From contig NZ_CABVIY010000004.1 of NCBI RefSeq assembly GCF_902498195.1, positions 682,001 to 746,000 on the forward strand: DNA of 64,000 nt, given 5' to 3'. A program made the position numbers and the translations under genes. Under the pieces are notes generated by a model, which saw nothing but the letters and a program-made list of their open reading frames with translations, had not been told where the DNA came from and did no database searches. Source of the stretch: Pseudomonas fluorescens (GTDB lineage: Bacteria > Pseudomonadota > Gammaproteobacteria > Pseudomonadales > Pseudomonadaceae). Below are positions 47,485 through 56,514 of this stretch, piece after piece (the first letter of the stretch is position 1; each line of letters starts with the position of its first letter).

Positions 47485-47945
47485 GGTTTCGCCCTCGCGG
47501 CGAGTCACCTGGAAGAGCCTGTAGGAGCGAGCATGCTCGCGATGGTCGTCAACGATGACGCGGGGAGCCTGACACCCCGTGGTGCTCTCTCAGGTTTTTC
47601 GCGAGCATGCTCGCTCCTACAGGGGGGGCGGGGCACCAGCCAAAGCCAGGTCGGCTTTAAGGCCGCCTCGCTTGGCTTTTGATTTTGATTTTGATCTGGG
47701 CGCCCCGTTAAACCACGCTGGCCGAACGCAGGCATTGCGCAGTGGGTAAACCGGCAGGACGCCGGTTTAGCCGCGCTGGGCCAGGGATGGCCCATCGCGG
47801 CGACCCACGGAGCAATGCCGGAGAGAGGGCATGCCGAGCCCTAGCGAGGCACCGAGTGGTGGGGCAAGAGCGCTTGGTTACTTGGCGCTCTTCCAAGTAA
47901 CCCGCTGTAAGAGCGGAACCGTTAGTCGCCGTTACCGCAGCAATG
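47485..47945. repeat. Second copy of the composite palindromic repeat
   Basis: Left arm 47485-47517 (GGTTTCGCCCTCGCGGCG) and right arm about 47861-47920 (GTTACTTGG...AAGTAACCC...GAGCGGAACC) are inverted. A module at 47641-47720 is homologous, in opposite orientation, to 20664-20731 (CGCCCCGTTAAACCACG). A REP pair is inserted near the left arm. The right border ends in ATGGATATTCACCCAACCC, as at 20967-20986. There are no genes in 47375-47996. Confidence 0.8.
47518..47622. repeat. REP doublet (TGTAGGAGCGAGCATGCTCGCG type)
   Basis: Inverted units at 47518-47544 and 47596-47622 inside the composite repeat. Confidence 0.85.
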
Positions 47946-47996
47946 GATATTCACCCAACCCAACCCAACCCAATGCACATGGCTCAACTAAACCAA

Positions 47997-49010
47997 TCAG
48001 TTGACGACAAACCCCGCCCCAACCGGGTCATTACGCTCGATCACCCAGCGCGAGGTGCCCAGGATGCTGGCCGTGCCCTTGACGGTCGGACGCACCGCGC
48101 GCGTGCCGTTGAGGTCGACTTCGCCCAGCAGGCAACCCTCGAACGTACCGCTGCCCAACAGGCCTTCGGACAGAATGGGTTGGTTCAGCCCCAGTTTTCC
48201 CCGGGCTTCGAACATCGCCATCATCGCACTGGTGCCTGTGCCACCGGGGGAACGGTCGAGCTGGCCGGCGCTGAAGACGTGGACGTTTTTGTAGAATGCG
48301 CCTTCGATGGTCGCCGGGTGCCAGAAGGTGATGAAGTTGAGGTCGTTGATGTGCGCCTCGGTCGGGTGCTGGATCTTCAGCTGCTTGTTGATCTGGTCGC
48401 GCGCCAGCAGGCCCAGGCGTGACAGTTCGCTGCCGTTGTCGGGGCTGATGCGCAGGTCGCAATGGGTCAGGTCGACGATGCCGAAATAGTTGCCGCCCCA
48501 CACCAGGTCGGCCTTGAGGTCGCCATAGCCGGGAAGCTGGATCGGAATGTCCTGTGCGGCCACGTAGGCGGGCACGTTTTCGAAACGGGTCCACAGCACT
48601 TTGTCGCCTTCCGACGCCACCTCGGCCACGACCAGGCCGGCGGTGGTTTCAAAACGGATTTTGGTGATGCCATCTTTACCGCGCGGCACCAGGCCCAGGG
48701 CGACCATTGCCATGCTCACCGCAATGGTGCCGTGGCCGCACATGTGTGAGTACACACTGCCGTCCATGTAGATCAGCCCGGCGTCGAACTCGCTGCTCGA
48801 AGGCGGGGTGAGAAACACCCCGAACATGTCCTTGTGGCCGCGTGGTTCCTGCATCAAGGCCTTGCGTACCCAGTCATAGTTCTGTTCGAGAAAGGCACGC
48901 TTGGCCAGAATGCTCGAACCGGCGGGGTAGGGAATGCCGCTGTGGACGATGCACAGTGGTTCGCCTTCGGTATGGGTGTAGATGACATCGAACGTGTCTT
49001 GCATGCGCAT
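47997..49010 (-). CDS. Proline racemase superfamily protein lacking the second catalytic Cys
   Basis: 337 residues from ATG 49010 (AGGAG 8 nt before). Family motifs: THTEGEP at the N terminus, MCGHGT with Cys91 as first acid/base, and DRSPGGTGT near 252-260. In hydroxyproline epimerases and proline racemases the residue after DRSP is Cys; in 3-hydroxyproline dehydratases it is Thr. Here it is Gly256. One-base exchange without epimerisation, or a lyase reaction, is therefore likely. It is the last gene of an operon with an ABC importer (35-bp gap), so it should act on the imported compound, perhaps a hydroxyproline-like amino acid or betaine. Confidence 0.85.
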   Translation of the reverse strand: MRMQDTFDVIYTHTEGEPLCIVHSGIPYPAGSSILAKRAFLEQNYDWVRKALMQEPRGHKDMFGVFLTPPSSSEFDAGLIYMDGSVYSHMCGHGTIAVSMAMVALGLVPRGKDGITKIRFETTAGLVVAEVASEGDKVLWTRFENVPAYVAAQDIPIQLPGYGDLKADLVWGGNYFGIVDLTHCDLRISPDNGSELSRLGLLARDQINKQLKIQHPTEAHINDLNFITFWHPATIEGAFYKNVHVFSAGQLDRSPGGTGTSAMMAMFEARGKLGLNQPILSEGLLGSGTFEGCLLGEVDLNGTRAVRPTVKGTASILGTSRWVIERNDPVGAGFVVN

Positions 49011-49045
49011 AGCGGCACTCCTGGCTTTCGGGATGTATGACGGGA

Positions 49046-49834
49046 TTATTTGCGTTCTGACAAAAGGTCGAGACCGATACACAGGTCCAGAATGATCACG
49101 GCCACCACGACGACGATGATGGTCGCGCCGGACGCGGCGGCGATGGTCGGGTCGACGGTGTATTGCACGTAGTTGAAGAGTTTCACCGGTATGGTGTTGA
49201 GGTCCGGCGTGGTGTTGAAGATCGACAGCTCCACGTTGATCCATGACGAGATGAAGGCAAACATCGACCCGGTCACGAGTCCCGGCCGGATCTGCGGCAG
49301 CACCACCAGGAAGAAGGTCGCCCAGGGTGTCCCGCCCAGGTCGCTGGAGGCTTCTTCCAGGGCGCGCTGCTCGGGCGTCAGCATCGACAGCACCGAACGC
49401 AGGACGAAAGGCGAAATGATGATGGTGTGGCCGATCAGCAATGCCAGGAAGCTGCGGGTCAAGCCGAAATAACCACCGAACTGCAACAGCGCCGCGCCCA
49501 GCACGATGTGCGGGAATACCAGCGGTGACGTCAGTGCCGCGAGGATCGTGCCCTTGCCGGGAAAGTCGTAGCGGGCCATCGCCAGGGCCGCCGGCACACT
49601 GAGCAACACCGCGACAAAGGTTGCCGCCAGGGCCAGGACGGTGCTGGTGGCAAAGGACGCCACGTAGCTTGGATCACTGAGCATTTTGCCGTACCAGTCC
49701 AGCGTCCAGCCTTGTGGCGGGAAGGCCAGGAACGAGGTGGCGGTGACGGAGACGCCGAGGATCACCACCAGTGGCAGCAGCATGTAGCCCAGCACGGCCC
49801 AGGCCACCAGCCTGACCAGAAGTCGAGTGATCAT
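49046..49834 (-). CDS. ABC transporter permease (PotC-like)
   Basis: 262 residues from ATG 49834, which overlaps the stop of the other permease. Six hydrophobic helices. Binding-protein-dependent permease motif LEEASSDLGGTPWATFFLVVLPQIRPG (EAA loop). Inner-membrane half of a spermidine/putrescine-type importer. Confidence 0.9.
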   Translation of the reverse strand: MITRLLVRLVAWAVLGYMLLPLVVILGVSVTATSFLAFPPQGWTLDWYGKMLSDPSYVASFATSTVLALAATFVAVLLSVPAALAMARYDFPGKGTILAALTSPLVFPHIVLGAALLQFGGYFGLTRSFLALLIGHTIIISPFVLRSVLSMLTPEQRALEEASSDLGGTPWATFFLVVLPQIRPGLVTGSMFAFISSWINVELSIFNTTPDLNTIPVKLFNYVQYTVDPTIAAASGATIIVVVVAVIILDLCIGLDLLSERK

Positions 49835-50673
49835 GGGTTGCTCCCCCGGATGGTGCCGACACGTCCGGCGAGCCCGACCATTACCAGGGTAAAGATCAGC
49901 AGCACGACGCTCAGCGCTCCGCCGTAGTTGAAGTCGAAGACCGAACTGTATTGCTGGAAAATCAGCATCGAGAGCACGGAGATCCGTCCCCCGGACAGCA
50001 GCGCCGGGGTGACGTAGGCACTCGCCGCCAGGGTGAACACCATGATCGAGCCGGAGATGATGCCGGGCATGGTCAGTGGCAGCACCACGTGGAAAAAGGT
50101 CGCGCGGGGGCTCGCGCCCAGGTCGTCGGACGCCTGTTCGTAGGCCGGGTCGACCTGGGCCAGGGCATTGCCGGCGGCAAGCACAATGAACGGCAGCAGG
50201 ATGTACACCATGCCGATCAGGATGCCGAGTTCGGTCCCCAGGAAGCGTACCGGCGTATCGATCAGGCCGGTCTGCAGGAGGCTCTCGTTGACCAGCCCCT
50301 TGCGCCCCAGCAGGACCATCCAGCCGAATGAGCGCACGATGTTGCTGGTGAACATCGGCACCACCAGCAGGATGACGCAGGCTCGGCGCCAGGCGCGCCA
50401 TTTCACGACACGCACCAGATACCAGGCCAGCGGATAACCGAGCAGCAACGAGATCAGGGTGGTCAGCGCGGCGATGCGGAACGTCACCAGGATCACATCC
50501 CAGTGGTACTGGTCGCCCAGCACCCGGATGTAGTGCTCCAGGGTGAACGCGTGATCCGCGCCCTTGGTCAGGCTGGCGAAGATCACCACGGCGAACGGCG
50601 CGAGAAAGAATGCCGTGAAAAACGCCAGGGCGCCGAACAGCAGCAACCCCGGGGCGAGGGCCGTGCGTTTCAT
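49831..50673 (-). CDS. ABC transporter permease (PotB-like)
   Basis: 280 residues. Six helices, beginning LLLFGALAFFTAFFLAPFAVV. EAA loop EQASDDLGASPRATFFHVVLPLTMPG. The start overlaps the ATPase stop (ATGA) and the end overlaps the second permease. It forms the heterodimeric channel with the PotC-like protein. Confidence 0.9.
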   Translation of the reverse strand: MKRTALAPGLLLFGALAFFTAFFLAPFAVVIFASLTKGADHAFTLEHYIRVLGDQYHWDVILVTFRIAALTTLISLLLGYPLAWYLVRVVKWRAWRRACVILLVVPMFTSNIVRSFGWMVLLGRKGLVNESLLQTGLIDTPVRFLGTELGILIGMVYILLPFIVLAAGNALAQVDPAYEQASDDLGASPRATFFHVVLPLTMPGIISGSIMVFTLAASAYVTPALLSGGRISVLSMLIFQQYSSVFDFNYGGALSVVLLIFTLVMVGLAGRVGTIRGSNP

Positions 50674-51737
50674 ACCGGCTCTCCGATCAGGTGCAAATGC
50701 TCGGGCCTGAAGCCCAGGCGCACGGCGCTGCCGGCGATCAGGTCGGCCCGGGGCAGGCCCATGGTGCGCGCCACGATGGGCTGCCCGTCGATCAGCGAGT
50801 GGACGAGGGTGTGACTGCCCACGCTGACGACATCGGTCACCGTGCCGTGGATTTCATAGCAACCGGCGGTCTCGGCGGTCGAGGCATCCAGCACCTGCAC
50901 ATGCTCGGGCCGCAGCACGGCCACCCCGCGCGGCAACAGGTTCGCTGCGCTGCGTGACAGCGGTTTATGCCGGATCGCCAGGCGAATCTCGCCGTTATCG
51001 CTGGCCTGGTAGCCGATCAGGTTGGCTTCGCCGATAAAGTCCGCGACGAAGCGCGAAGCCGGTGCGCTGTAGATCTCGTTGCTGGCGCCAACCTGTTCGA
51101 TGCGTCCGGCGTTCATCACCACGATGCGGTCGGCGATGGTCATCGCTTCTTCCTGGTCGTGGGTGACGAAAATGAACGCGATCCCCAGCCTGGCCTGCAG
51201 ATGCTTGAGCTCAAGCTGCATGCGCTTGCGCAGTTTCATGTCCAGTGCCGAGAGCGGCTCGTCGAGCAGCAAAAGTTTCGGTTGGTTGACGATGGCGCGG
51301 GCCAGGGCGACGCGTTGCTGCTGGCCGCCGGACATGCCACGGGGGAAGCGTTCTTCCAGGGCCTCCAGGCCGACCATCGCCAGGGCCTCGCGCGCCTTGA
51401 GCCGGGCGTCGGTGCGATTGACGCCCTGGCGCCGGGGGCCGTAGGCCACGTTTTCCAGCACGGTCATGTGCGGAAACAGCGCGTAGTTCTGGAACACGGT
51501 ATTGAGGGGCCGACGGTACGGGGGCAGGTGACTGACGTCCTGGCCGTCGATGGCGATGCGCCCGGAATCGGGCTGCATGAAGCCGGCGATCGATCGCAGC
51601 AAGGTGGTCTTGCCACAACCGCTGGGGCCAAGCAGGACGATGAATTCGCCCTGCTCGATGTCCAGGTGAATGTTGTCCAGTGCCTGGAACGGCCCGAAGC
51701 GTTTGCAGACACTGTCGATGCTCAACAAAACTGACAT
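50670..51737 (-). CDS. ABC transporter ATP-binding protein (PotA-like)
   Basis: 355 residues. Walker A GPSGCGKTT, Q-loop NYALFPHMTVLENV, signature MSGGQQQRVALARAI, Walker B LLLLDEPLSALD, switch VTHDQEEAMT, and a C-terminal TOBE domain (GFRPEHLHLIGEP). It energises uptake by the two permeases. It lies 15 bp after the binding-protein gene in the same operon. Confidence 0.93.
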   Translation of the reverse strand: MSVLLSIDSVCKRFGPFQALDNIHLDIEQGEFIVLLGPSGCGKTTLLRSIAGFMQPDSGRIAIDGQDVSHLPPYRRPLNTVFQNYALFPHMTVLENVAYGPRRQGVNRTDARLKAREALAMVGLEALEERFPRGMSGGQQQRVALARAIVNQPKLLLLDEPLSALDMKLRKRMQLELKHLQARLGIAFIFVTHDQEEAMTIADRIVVMNAGRIEQVGASNEIYSAPASRFVADFIGEANLIGYQASDNGEIRLAIRHKPLSRSAANLLPRGVAVLRPEHVQVLDASTAETAGCYEIHGTVTDVVSVGSHTLVHSLIDGQPIVARTMGLPRADLIAGSAVRLGFRPEHLHLIGEPV

Positions 51738-51752
51738 TGCAGACCTCTTGAG

Positions 51753-52802
51753 CTAGTTGGCGGTGACTTTGCGGTTCCAGTCGTTGGTGACACTGGCGCG
51801 TTGCGCGTTGATCTGGCTCCAGTCAAACAGGCGCAGGCTGTCGATGGATCCATCCACGCCCCATGGCAGCTTGCGGGCTACGTCCTGGGCGACTTCCACG
51901 CCTTTCACCGCCGGTCCCAGGTACAGCTTGCCGGCCAGGCAGGCCGAGGCTTCTTTGGTCAATGCGGTGTTGATGAACTGCTCGCCGGCCTTGCTGTTTT
52001 TCGCGCCCTTGATCAGGTGCAGGCGCGCATCGGTGGCCCAGGCACCTTCCTTGGGAATGGTGAATGCAATCGGCGCGCCCTTGTCGATCAGGTCCCAGGC
52101 GCCGACGTTGAAGTGCGCGCCGATGATCGCTTCGCCGCTCTGGAAGGCATTGGTCGCGGCACCCGAACTGTCGAAGAACAGTGCGGTGTCCAGGGCTCCG
52201 AGCTTGGTGTAGACCTGCTCCAGGTGGGCCCGGTCTATGCCCCAGACATCGGCCATGAAGAACACGAAGGGCACCCCGGAAGAGTTGGCGGGCGAGGGCA
52301 GGGCGATGGCGCCGGCATACTCGGGTTTCCACAGGTCTTTCCAGCTGGTGGGCGCTTCCTTGATGTCCTTGGTGTTGTAGGTCAGGCCCAGGGAATAGAA
52401 ACCGCTGCTGACCGCGAAGGTATGGCCGGCATGGGTGTAGATCGCTTTGTCCTGCACGTTTTTCAGGTTGGGAATGGCCGCCGGATCAAGGTCGGCGACG
52501 ACCCCGGCGGCATAGGCCATTTCACTGATGCCGCCGTCCATCCAGGCCACATCGATCGACGGGCTGGATTTCTGTTGCTGCAGCTTGGCCAGCGTGACGG
52601 TGGAGGTACCGACCTCGGGCGCAACGGCAATCCCGGTGGCCTGCGTGAAAGGTTCTGCAACACATTTGAGGAACGCATCACCCCAGTTGCCGCCATACAA
52701 CGCAACGGTCAGCTTTTGCTGTTCAGCCATGGCGGCCTGGGAGGCGATGCAGCCGGTAACTAAAAGAGCAGCGGTGATTTTCTTGCCTGTCTTCAGTTTC
52801 AT
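51753..52802 (-). CDS. ABC transporter periplasmic substrate-binding protein (PotD/spermidine-like)
   Basis: 349 residues from ATG 52802 (GAGGA upstream). Signal peptide MKLKTGKKITAALLVTGCIASQAAMA. Extracellular solute-binding family 1/13 fold: LTVALYGGNWGDAFLKCVAE, SPSIDVAWMDGGISEMAYAA, TSWKDLWKPEYAGAIALPSP, GAWATDARLHLIKGAKN. Relatives bind polyamines, opines or betaine-like amines. First gene of the five-gene operon ending in the proline-racemase-family gene. Confidence 0.9.
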   Translation of the reverse strand: MKLKTGKKITAALLVTGCIASQAAMAEQQKLTVALYGGNWGDAFLKCVAEPFTQATGIAVAPEVGTSTVTLAKLQQQKSSPSIDVAWMDGGISEMAYAAGVVADLDPAAIPNLKNVQDKAIYTHAGHTFAVSSGFYSLGLTYNTKDIKEAPTSWKDLWKPEYAGAIALPSPANSSGVPFVFFMADVWGIDRAHLEQVYTKLGALDTALFFDSSGAATNAFQSGEAIIGAHFNVGAWDLIDKGAPIAFTIPKEGAWATDARLHLIKGAKNSKAGEQFINTALTKEASACLAGKLYLGPAVKGVEVAQDVARKLPWGVDGSIDSLRLFDWSQINAQRASVTNDWNRKVTAN

Positions 52803-52910
52803 CGTGTGTCCTCTGGGGGTGTTGTTGGACTTTTCCCCTTGCCTGCATCTTGCTCGTATCGTTGATTCGAGCGCTTGCACTACGGGGTCTTAAAGTTGAA
52901 TAGTTAGGTC

Positions 52911-53948
52911 ATGCCCAAAATGACTCAGATAAATTCAGATTGCCATCCAGCCGCCCTCGACCCCGAGGCGGGCAGCCGTCCGCAGTTGTCGGTTGGGCTT
53001 GTGCTGCTGGACCAATTCACCCTGGCCGCATTTTCCGGCTTTATCGATGTGCTGCGCCTGTCCGCCGACCTGGGCGGTGGCAGCCGGCAGATCCATACGG
53101 CGTGGCGGGTGATGAGCGTCGACGGACTGCCGCGCACCTCCAGCGCCGGCATTGCGCTGGAGGTGTCCGGAGGGCTGGCGCAGGATGTAGAAGCGTTCGA
53201 CTACGTGGCCATCTGCGGTGGCAACGACTACCTCAACACCCATTTGCCAACTCATTTTCGCGACTGGCTGCAACGCGTCGCCAAGAGCCGCACGCGGTTG
53301 CTGGGCATCTGCACGGGCACGTTCGCGCTGGCGCAGGCGGGCGTGGTCGGAGCGCGTTCGGTGTGCGTGCACTGGAACGTGCTGGATGCCTTTCGTGCGC
53401 GTTTTCCCAAGACCCCGGCGGCGGTGGATCACCTGTTCATCGATGAGGGCGACCTGATCACCTGTGCCGGCTCGACAGCCGCCATCGACCTGGGTTTGTA
53501 CCTGGTGGCTCGGCATTGCGGGCGGGAAAAAGCCCAGCAGGCGGTGCGGCACATGATGCTGCAGGGGATTCGCCAGGGGCGCCAGCCACAGGCGCACTTC
53601 TACGCCAACCTGGCGGACATCAAGGATGAGCGCGTGCGCCAGGCGGCTCACTACATCGAGCAGCGCATGGACAGCCTGCCGACGCTGGACGCCATCGCGC
53701 GTTATGTAGGGCTTGGCCGACGCCAGCTGACACGGGCATTCCAGCAGTCGCTGGGGCTTTCACCCATGGAGTTCCAGCGCTCGCTGCGGATCGAGTACGG
53801 CGGCTGGCTGCTGGTCAACAGCCAGAGCAGCATCACCCAGATCGCCATGGATTGTGGCTTCTCCGACGGCGCTCATTTCTCCCGCGAGTTTCGCGCCCGG
53901 TTCGGCGTATGCCCGCGGCAGTTCCAGCGTCAGGAACGGCCGGACTGA
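52911..53948 (+). CDS. AraC-family regulator with DJ-1/PfpI (GlxA-type) sensor domain
   Basis: 345 residues. N-terminal class-I glutamine-amidotransferase-like domain (VGLVLLDQFTLAAFSGFIDV, VAICGGNDYL, LLGICTGTFALAQAGVV) followed by two AraC HTHs (TLDAIARYVGLGRRQLTRAF and SSITQIAMDCGFSDGAHFSR). This build is shared with regulators of carnitine, glycine-betaine and arginine catabolism (CdhR, GbdR, ArgR). It is divergent from the ABC transporter operon and is its probable activator. The inducer would be the imported amino compound. Confidence 0.9.
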   Translation: MPKMTQINSDCHPAALDPEAGSRPQLSVGLVLLDQFTLAAFSGFIDVLRLSADLGGGSRQIHTAWRVMSVDGLPRTSSAGIALEVSGGLAQDVEAFDYVAICGGNDYLNTHLPTHFRDWLQRVAKSRTRLLGICTGTFALAQAGVVGARSVCVHWNVLDAFRARFPKTPAAVDHLFIDEGDLITCAGSTAAIDLGLYLVARHCGREKAQQAVRHMMLQGIRQGRQPQAHFYANLADIKDERVRQAAHYIEQRMDSLPTLDAIARYVGLGRRQLTRAFQQSLGLSPMEFQRSLRIEYGGWLLVNSQSSITQIAMDCGFSDGAHFSREFRARFGVCPRQFQRQERPD

Positions 53949-53976
53949 TGGATTCCGGCCGGGCGGGCAGCGGGCG

Positions 53977-56415
53977 TTAAAACGTCGGGGTGTATTTCAC
54001 GCTGAACATCACATTGCGCGGATCGCCGAAGTTGTTGTTGCCATTGGTCTGGCTGTATCCGGCGGTGTAGTAATGCTTGTCGAACAGATTGTTGGCATTC
54101 AATGCCAGCCCGATCTCCGGTGTCAGCTGGTAGCCTGCACGGGCACTCCAAACCGTGTAACCCGGCACTTCGAAGCTATTGTCGTAGGCCAGTGTATGGC
54201 TTTGGGTGGTGAAACCCAGCCCGGTACTGACGCGGTTCCAGTCCCCGCTGAACTGATAGTCGCTCCAGACCCGCAGCATGTGTTTCGGCGTCCAGGTGCT
54301 GAAGACTTTGCCTTCGCTGTCCGGGTCCTTGAGGTACTTGGTGGTGTTGTAGGTGTAGCCGGCAAAGAGTTGCAGGCCGGTGAGCACTTCGCCGCTGATC
54401 TCGGCGTCGATCCCCTGGCTGCGGACTTTCCCGGATGGCGTCGAGCAATACCAGCCATCACAGGCAAAGCCCGAAGTCAGGTCGTTGACCGCACGGTTTT
54501 CCTGGTCGTAGCGGAACACCGCCAGGGAGGTATTGACCCGGCCCTCCATCAATTCGCCCTTGAGGCCGACTTCATAGTTGGTACCGGTCACCGGTTTGAG
54601 CACCGAACCGCCCGAGTCGCGCACGGTTTGTGGCTCGAACACATCGGTGTAGCTGGCATAGACCGCCCATTCGCGGTTCAGGTCGTAGATGATGCCGGCG
54701 TAGGGCGTGACTTCCCCGGTTTCGTTCGCGGTGCTTTCAGGGTTGGCGGTGGCTACATCGCTGAACGCGGCCTGGGTCCACGACTTGTAGCTGTAGTCGT
54801 ACCAGCTGACCCGTGAACCGAGCACCAATGTCAGCGGTTCGATCGGCTTGACGCGCCAGCTGCCATACAGGCCTTTCTGACGGATGTCGTATTTACTCGG
54901 TGTTCCGCGTCCACCGGCGGTATTGACCAAACTGTCGTAGCTGATGTCGGGACGGTTGTGATTGATGCCGAAGATGGTGTCGGTACTGTTATTGAAGGTT
55001 CGGGCGAAGCGGTCGTCCGACGTCAACTTCTCATAGTTGCCACCCACCATGACCTCATGCTGCATGGACAGGGCGTCGAAGTGGCCGATGAGGTTCATGT
55101 CCAGGCCGATCTTGGTCGAATCGAAATCCGTCACGAAGTCCGCGTACTGCACGCCGCTGCCATCGGGCTCCAGGCCATCGTCGATACTTTGCACCCGCTG
55201 GTTTTTCGCCTTGTTGTCTTCCGTCATGCGCACGGCGCCGACCTTGAACGCCCAGTCGTCGTTGAAGCGATGCTCCAGATCGGTGTAGACGGTGGTGACA
55301 TCGATGTCCGAATGGTTCCAGCGCGCGCCGGTGTAGGTGGAGCGTGACAGGTCGACAGTTTTGCCGTTGGCGTAACGGGGAAAGCCGCGGATCATCGGAC
55401 GCGACTCGCCATCGGAGTGGCTGACGGCCAAGCCAAGGGTCGTGTCCTCGCGCAGATCAAAGTCCAGCGCACCGTAGAGCGAGTGAGTCTTGCTCCACTC
55501 GTAGTCGATGAAAGAGTCGCTCTGGTCTTCGTCGGCCACGAAACGCCCGCGTATCGTGCCGCTCGGGTTCAGCGGCCCGCCGGCGTCCAGTTGCAGGCCG
55601 TAGTGATCCCAGGAACCGGCCTTGCCGGTGACGGTCACGGTCGGTGTACTCTGGCCGCGCTTGCGCACCAGGTTGATGGCGCCACCGGGACTGCCGGTGC
55701 CCTGCAGCAGGCCAGACGCACCGCGCAGCACTTCCATGCGATCGAAGAAAATCAGGTCCTGGGTGGCCCAGTTGCCCAGGGCATAGGAGTTACGCAGGAT
55801 CGGCACGCCGTCGTACTGCCAATCATCAATCTGGAAGCCGCGGGAGGTCAGGACCATGCCCTTGCCCACGCCCTGGACGCCGACCAGGCCGGTGGTCTTG
55901 TTGGCCGCGTCCTTGAGGTCGGTGAGGTCCTGGTCATCCATCTGCTTGCGGGTCATCACGGTGACCGACTGCGGGATTTCCTTGAGCGTGTGCGTACCTT
56001 TGCCGATGGTCACCGCCCGCGCGGCGTAGGAGCCCGAACCTTCGGTGGTGGCATCGGCGCTGCGTTCAACGATGTTGGTGGCGCCCAGTTGCAGCGCCGC
56101 CGTGTTGCCGTCCATCACCGGCGCCACGCTGAAGTTGCCTTGTTCGGTCACACGCAGCTGCAATCCGCTGCCAGACAGTGCGCGTTGCATCGCCTGTTCG
56201 GCGGGCATCTGGCCGACCACGGCCGGGGCCTGTTTGCCCTGCACCAGCGAGGGTTCAAGCGAAATGATGTGCCCGCTCTGGCCGGCGATCGCATTCAGCG
56301 TACTGGCGAGTGGGCCCGCCGGCAGATTGAAGGTCAGGTTTTGCGCCAGGGCAGGGCTCGCCAGGGTTGCCAGGGCAGCAGCAACGGATAGGGTGTGGGT
56401 CCACGTGTTGAACAC
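53977..56415 (-). CDS. TonB-dependent siderophore receptor with STN signalling domain
   Basis: 812 residues from GTG 56415 (AGGAG 7 nt before). Signal peptide, then an STN domain (about 26-100: LTFNLPAGPLASTLNAIAGQ, PAEQAMQRALSGSGLQLRV) that talks to FecR. Plug domain (TLKEIPQSVTVMTRKQMDDQ, EVLRGASGLLQGTGSPGGAI) and 22-strand barrel ending in aromatic F (VKYTPTF). It imports a ferric siderophore and reports its binding to the anti-sigma factor encoded upstream. Ligand unknown. Confidence 0.92.
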   Translation of the reverse strand: MFNTWTHTLSVAAALATLASPALAQNLTFNLPAGPLASTLNAIAGQSGHIISLEPSLVQGKQAPAVVGQMPAEQAMQRALSGSGLQLRVTEQGNFSVAPVMDGNTAALQLGATNIVERSADATTEGSGSYAARAVTIGKGTHTLKEIPQSVTVMTRKQMDDQDLTDLKDAANKTTGLVGVQGVGKGMVLTSRGFQIDDWQYDGVPILRNSYALGNWATQDLIFFDRMEVLRGASGLLQGTGSPGGAINLVRKRGQSTPTVTVTGKAGSWDHYGLQLDAGGPLNPSGTIRGRFVADEDQSDSFIDYEWSKTHSLYGALDFDLREDTTLGLAVSHSDGESRPMIRGFPRYANGKTVDLSRSTYTGARWNHSDIDVTTVYTDLEHRFNDDWAFKVGAVRMTEDNKAKNQRVQSIDDGLEPDGSGVQYADFVTDFDSTKIGLDMNLIGHFDALSMQHEVMVGGNYEKLTSDDRFARTFNNSTDTIFGINHNRPDISYDSLVNTAGGRGTPSKYDIRQKGLYGSWRVKPIEPLTLVLGSRVSWYDYSYKSWTQAAFSDVATANPESTANETGEVTPYAGIIYDLNREWAVYASYTDVFEPQTVRDSGGSVLKPVTGTNYEVGLKGELMEGRVNTSLAVFRYDQENRAVNDLTSGFACDGWYCSTPSGKVRSQGIDAEISGEVLTGLQLFAGYTYNTTKYLKDPDSEGKVFSTWTPKHMLRVWSDYQFSGDWNRVSTGLGFTTQSHTLAYDNSFEVPGYTVWSARAGYQLTPEIGLALNANNLFDKHYYTAGYSQTNGNNNFGDPRNVMFSVKYTPTF

Positions 56416-56514
56416 AACATTCTCCTGTTATTTGTCAGTGTCAGGAGATAGGTGGGATGAGAAATGAAAACCAGACACAAATAAGATTAATTTCCAAAAA
56501 AAACTTTCGCCGCG

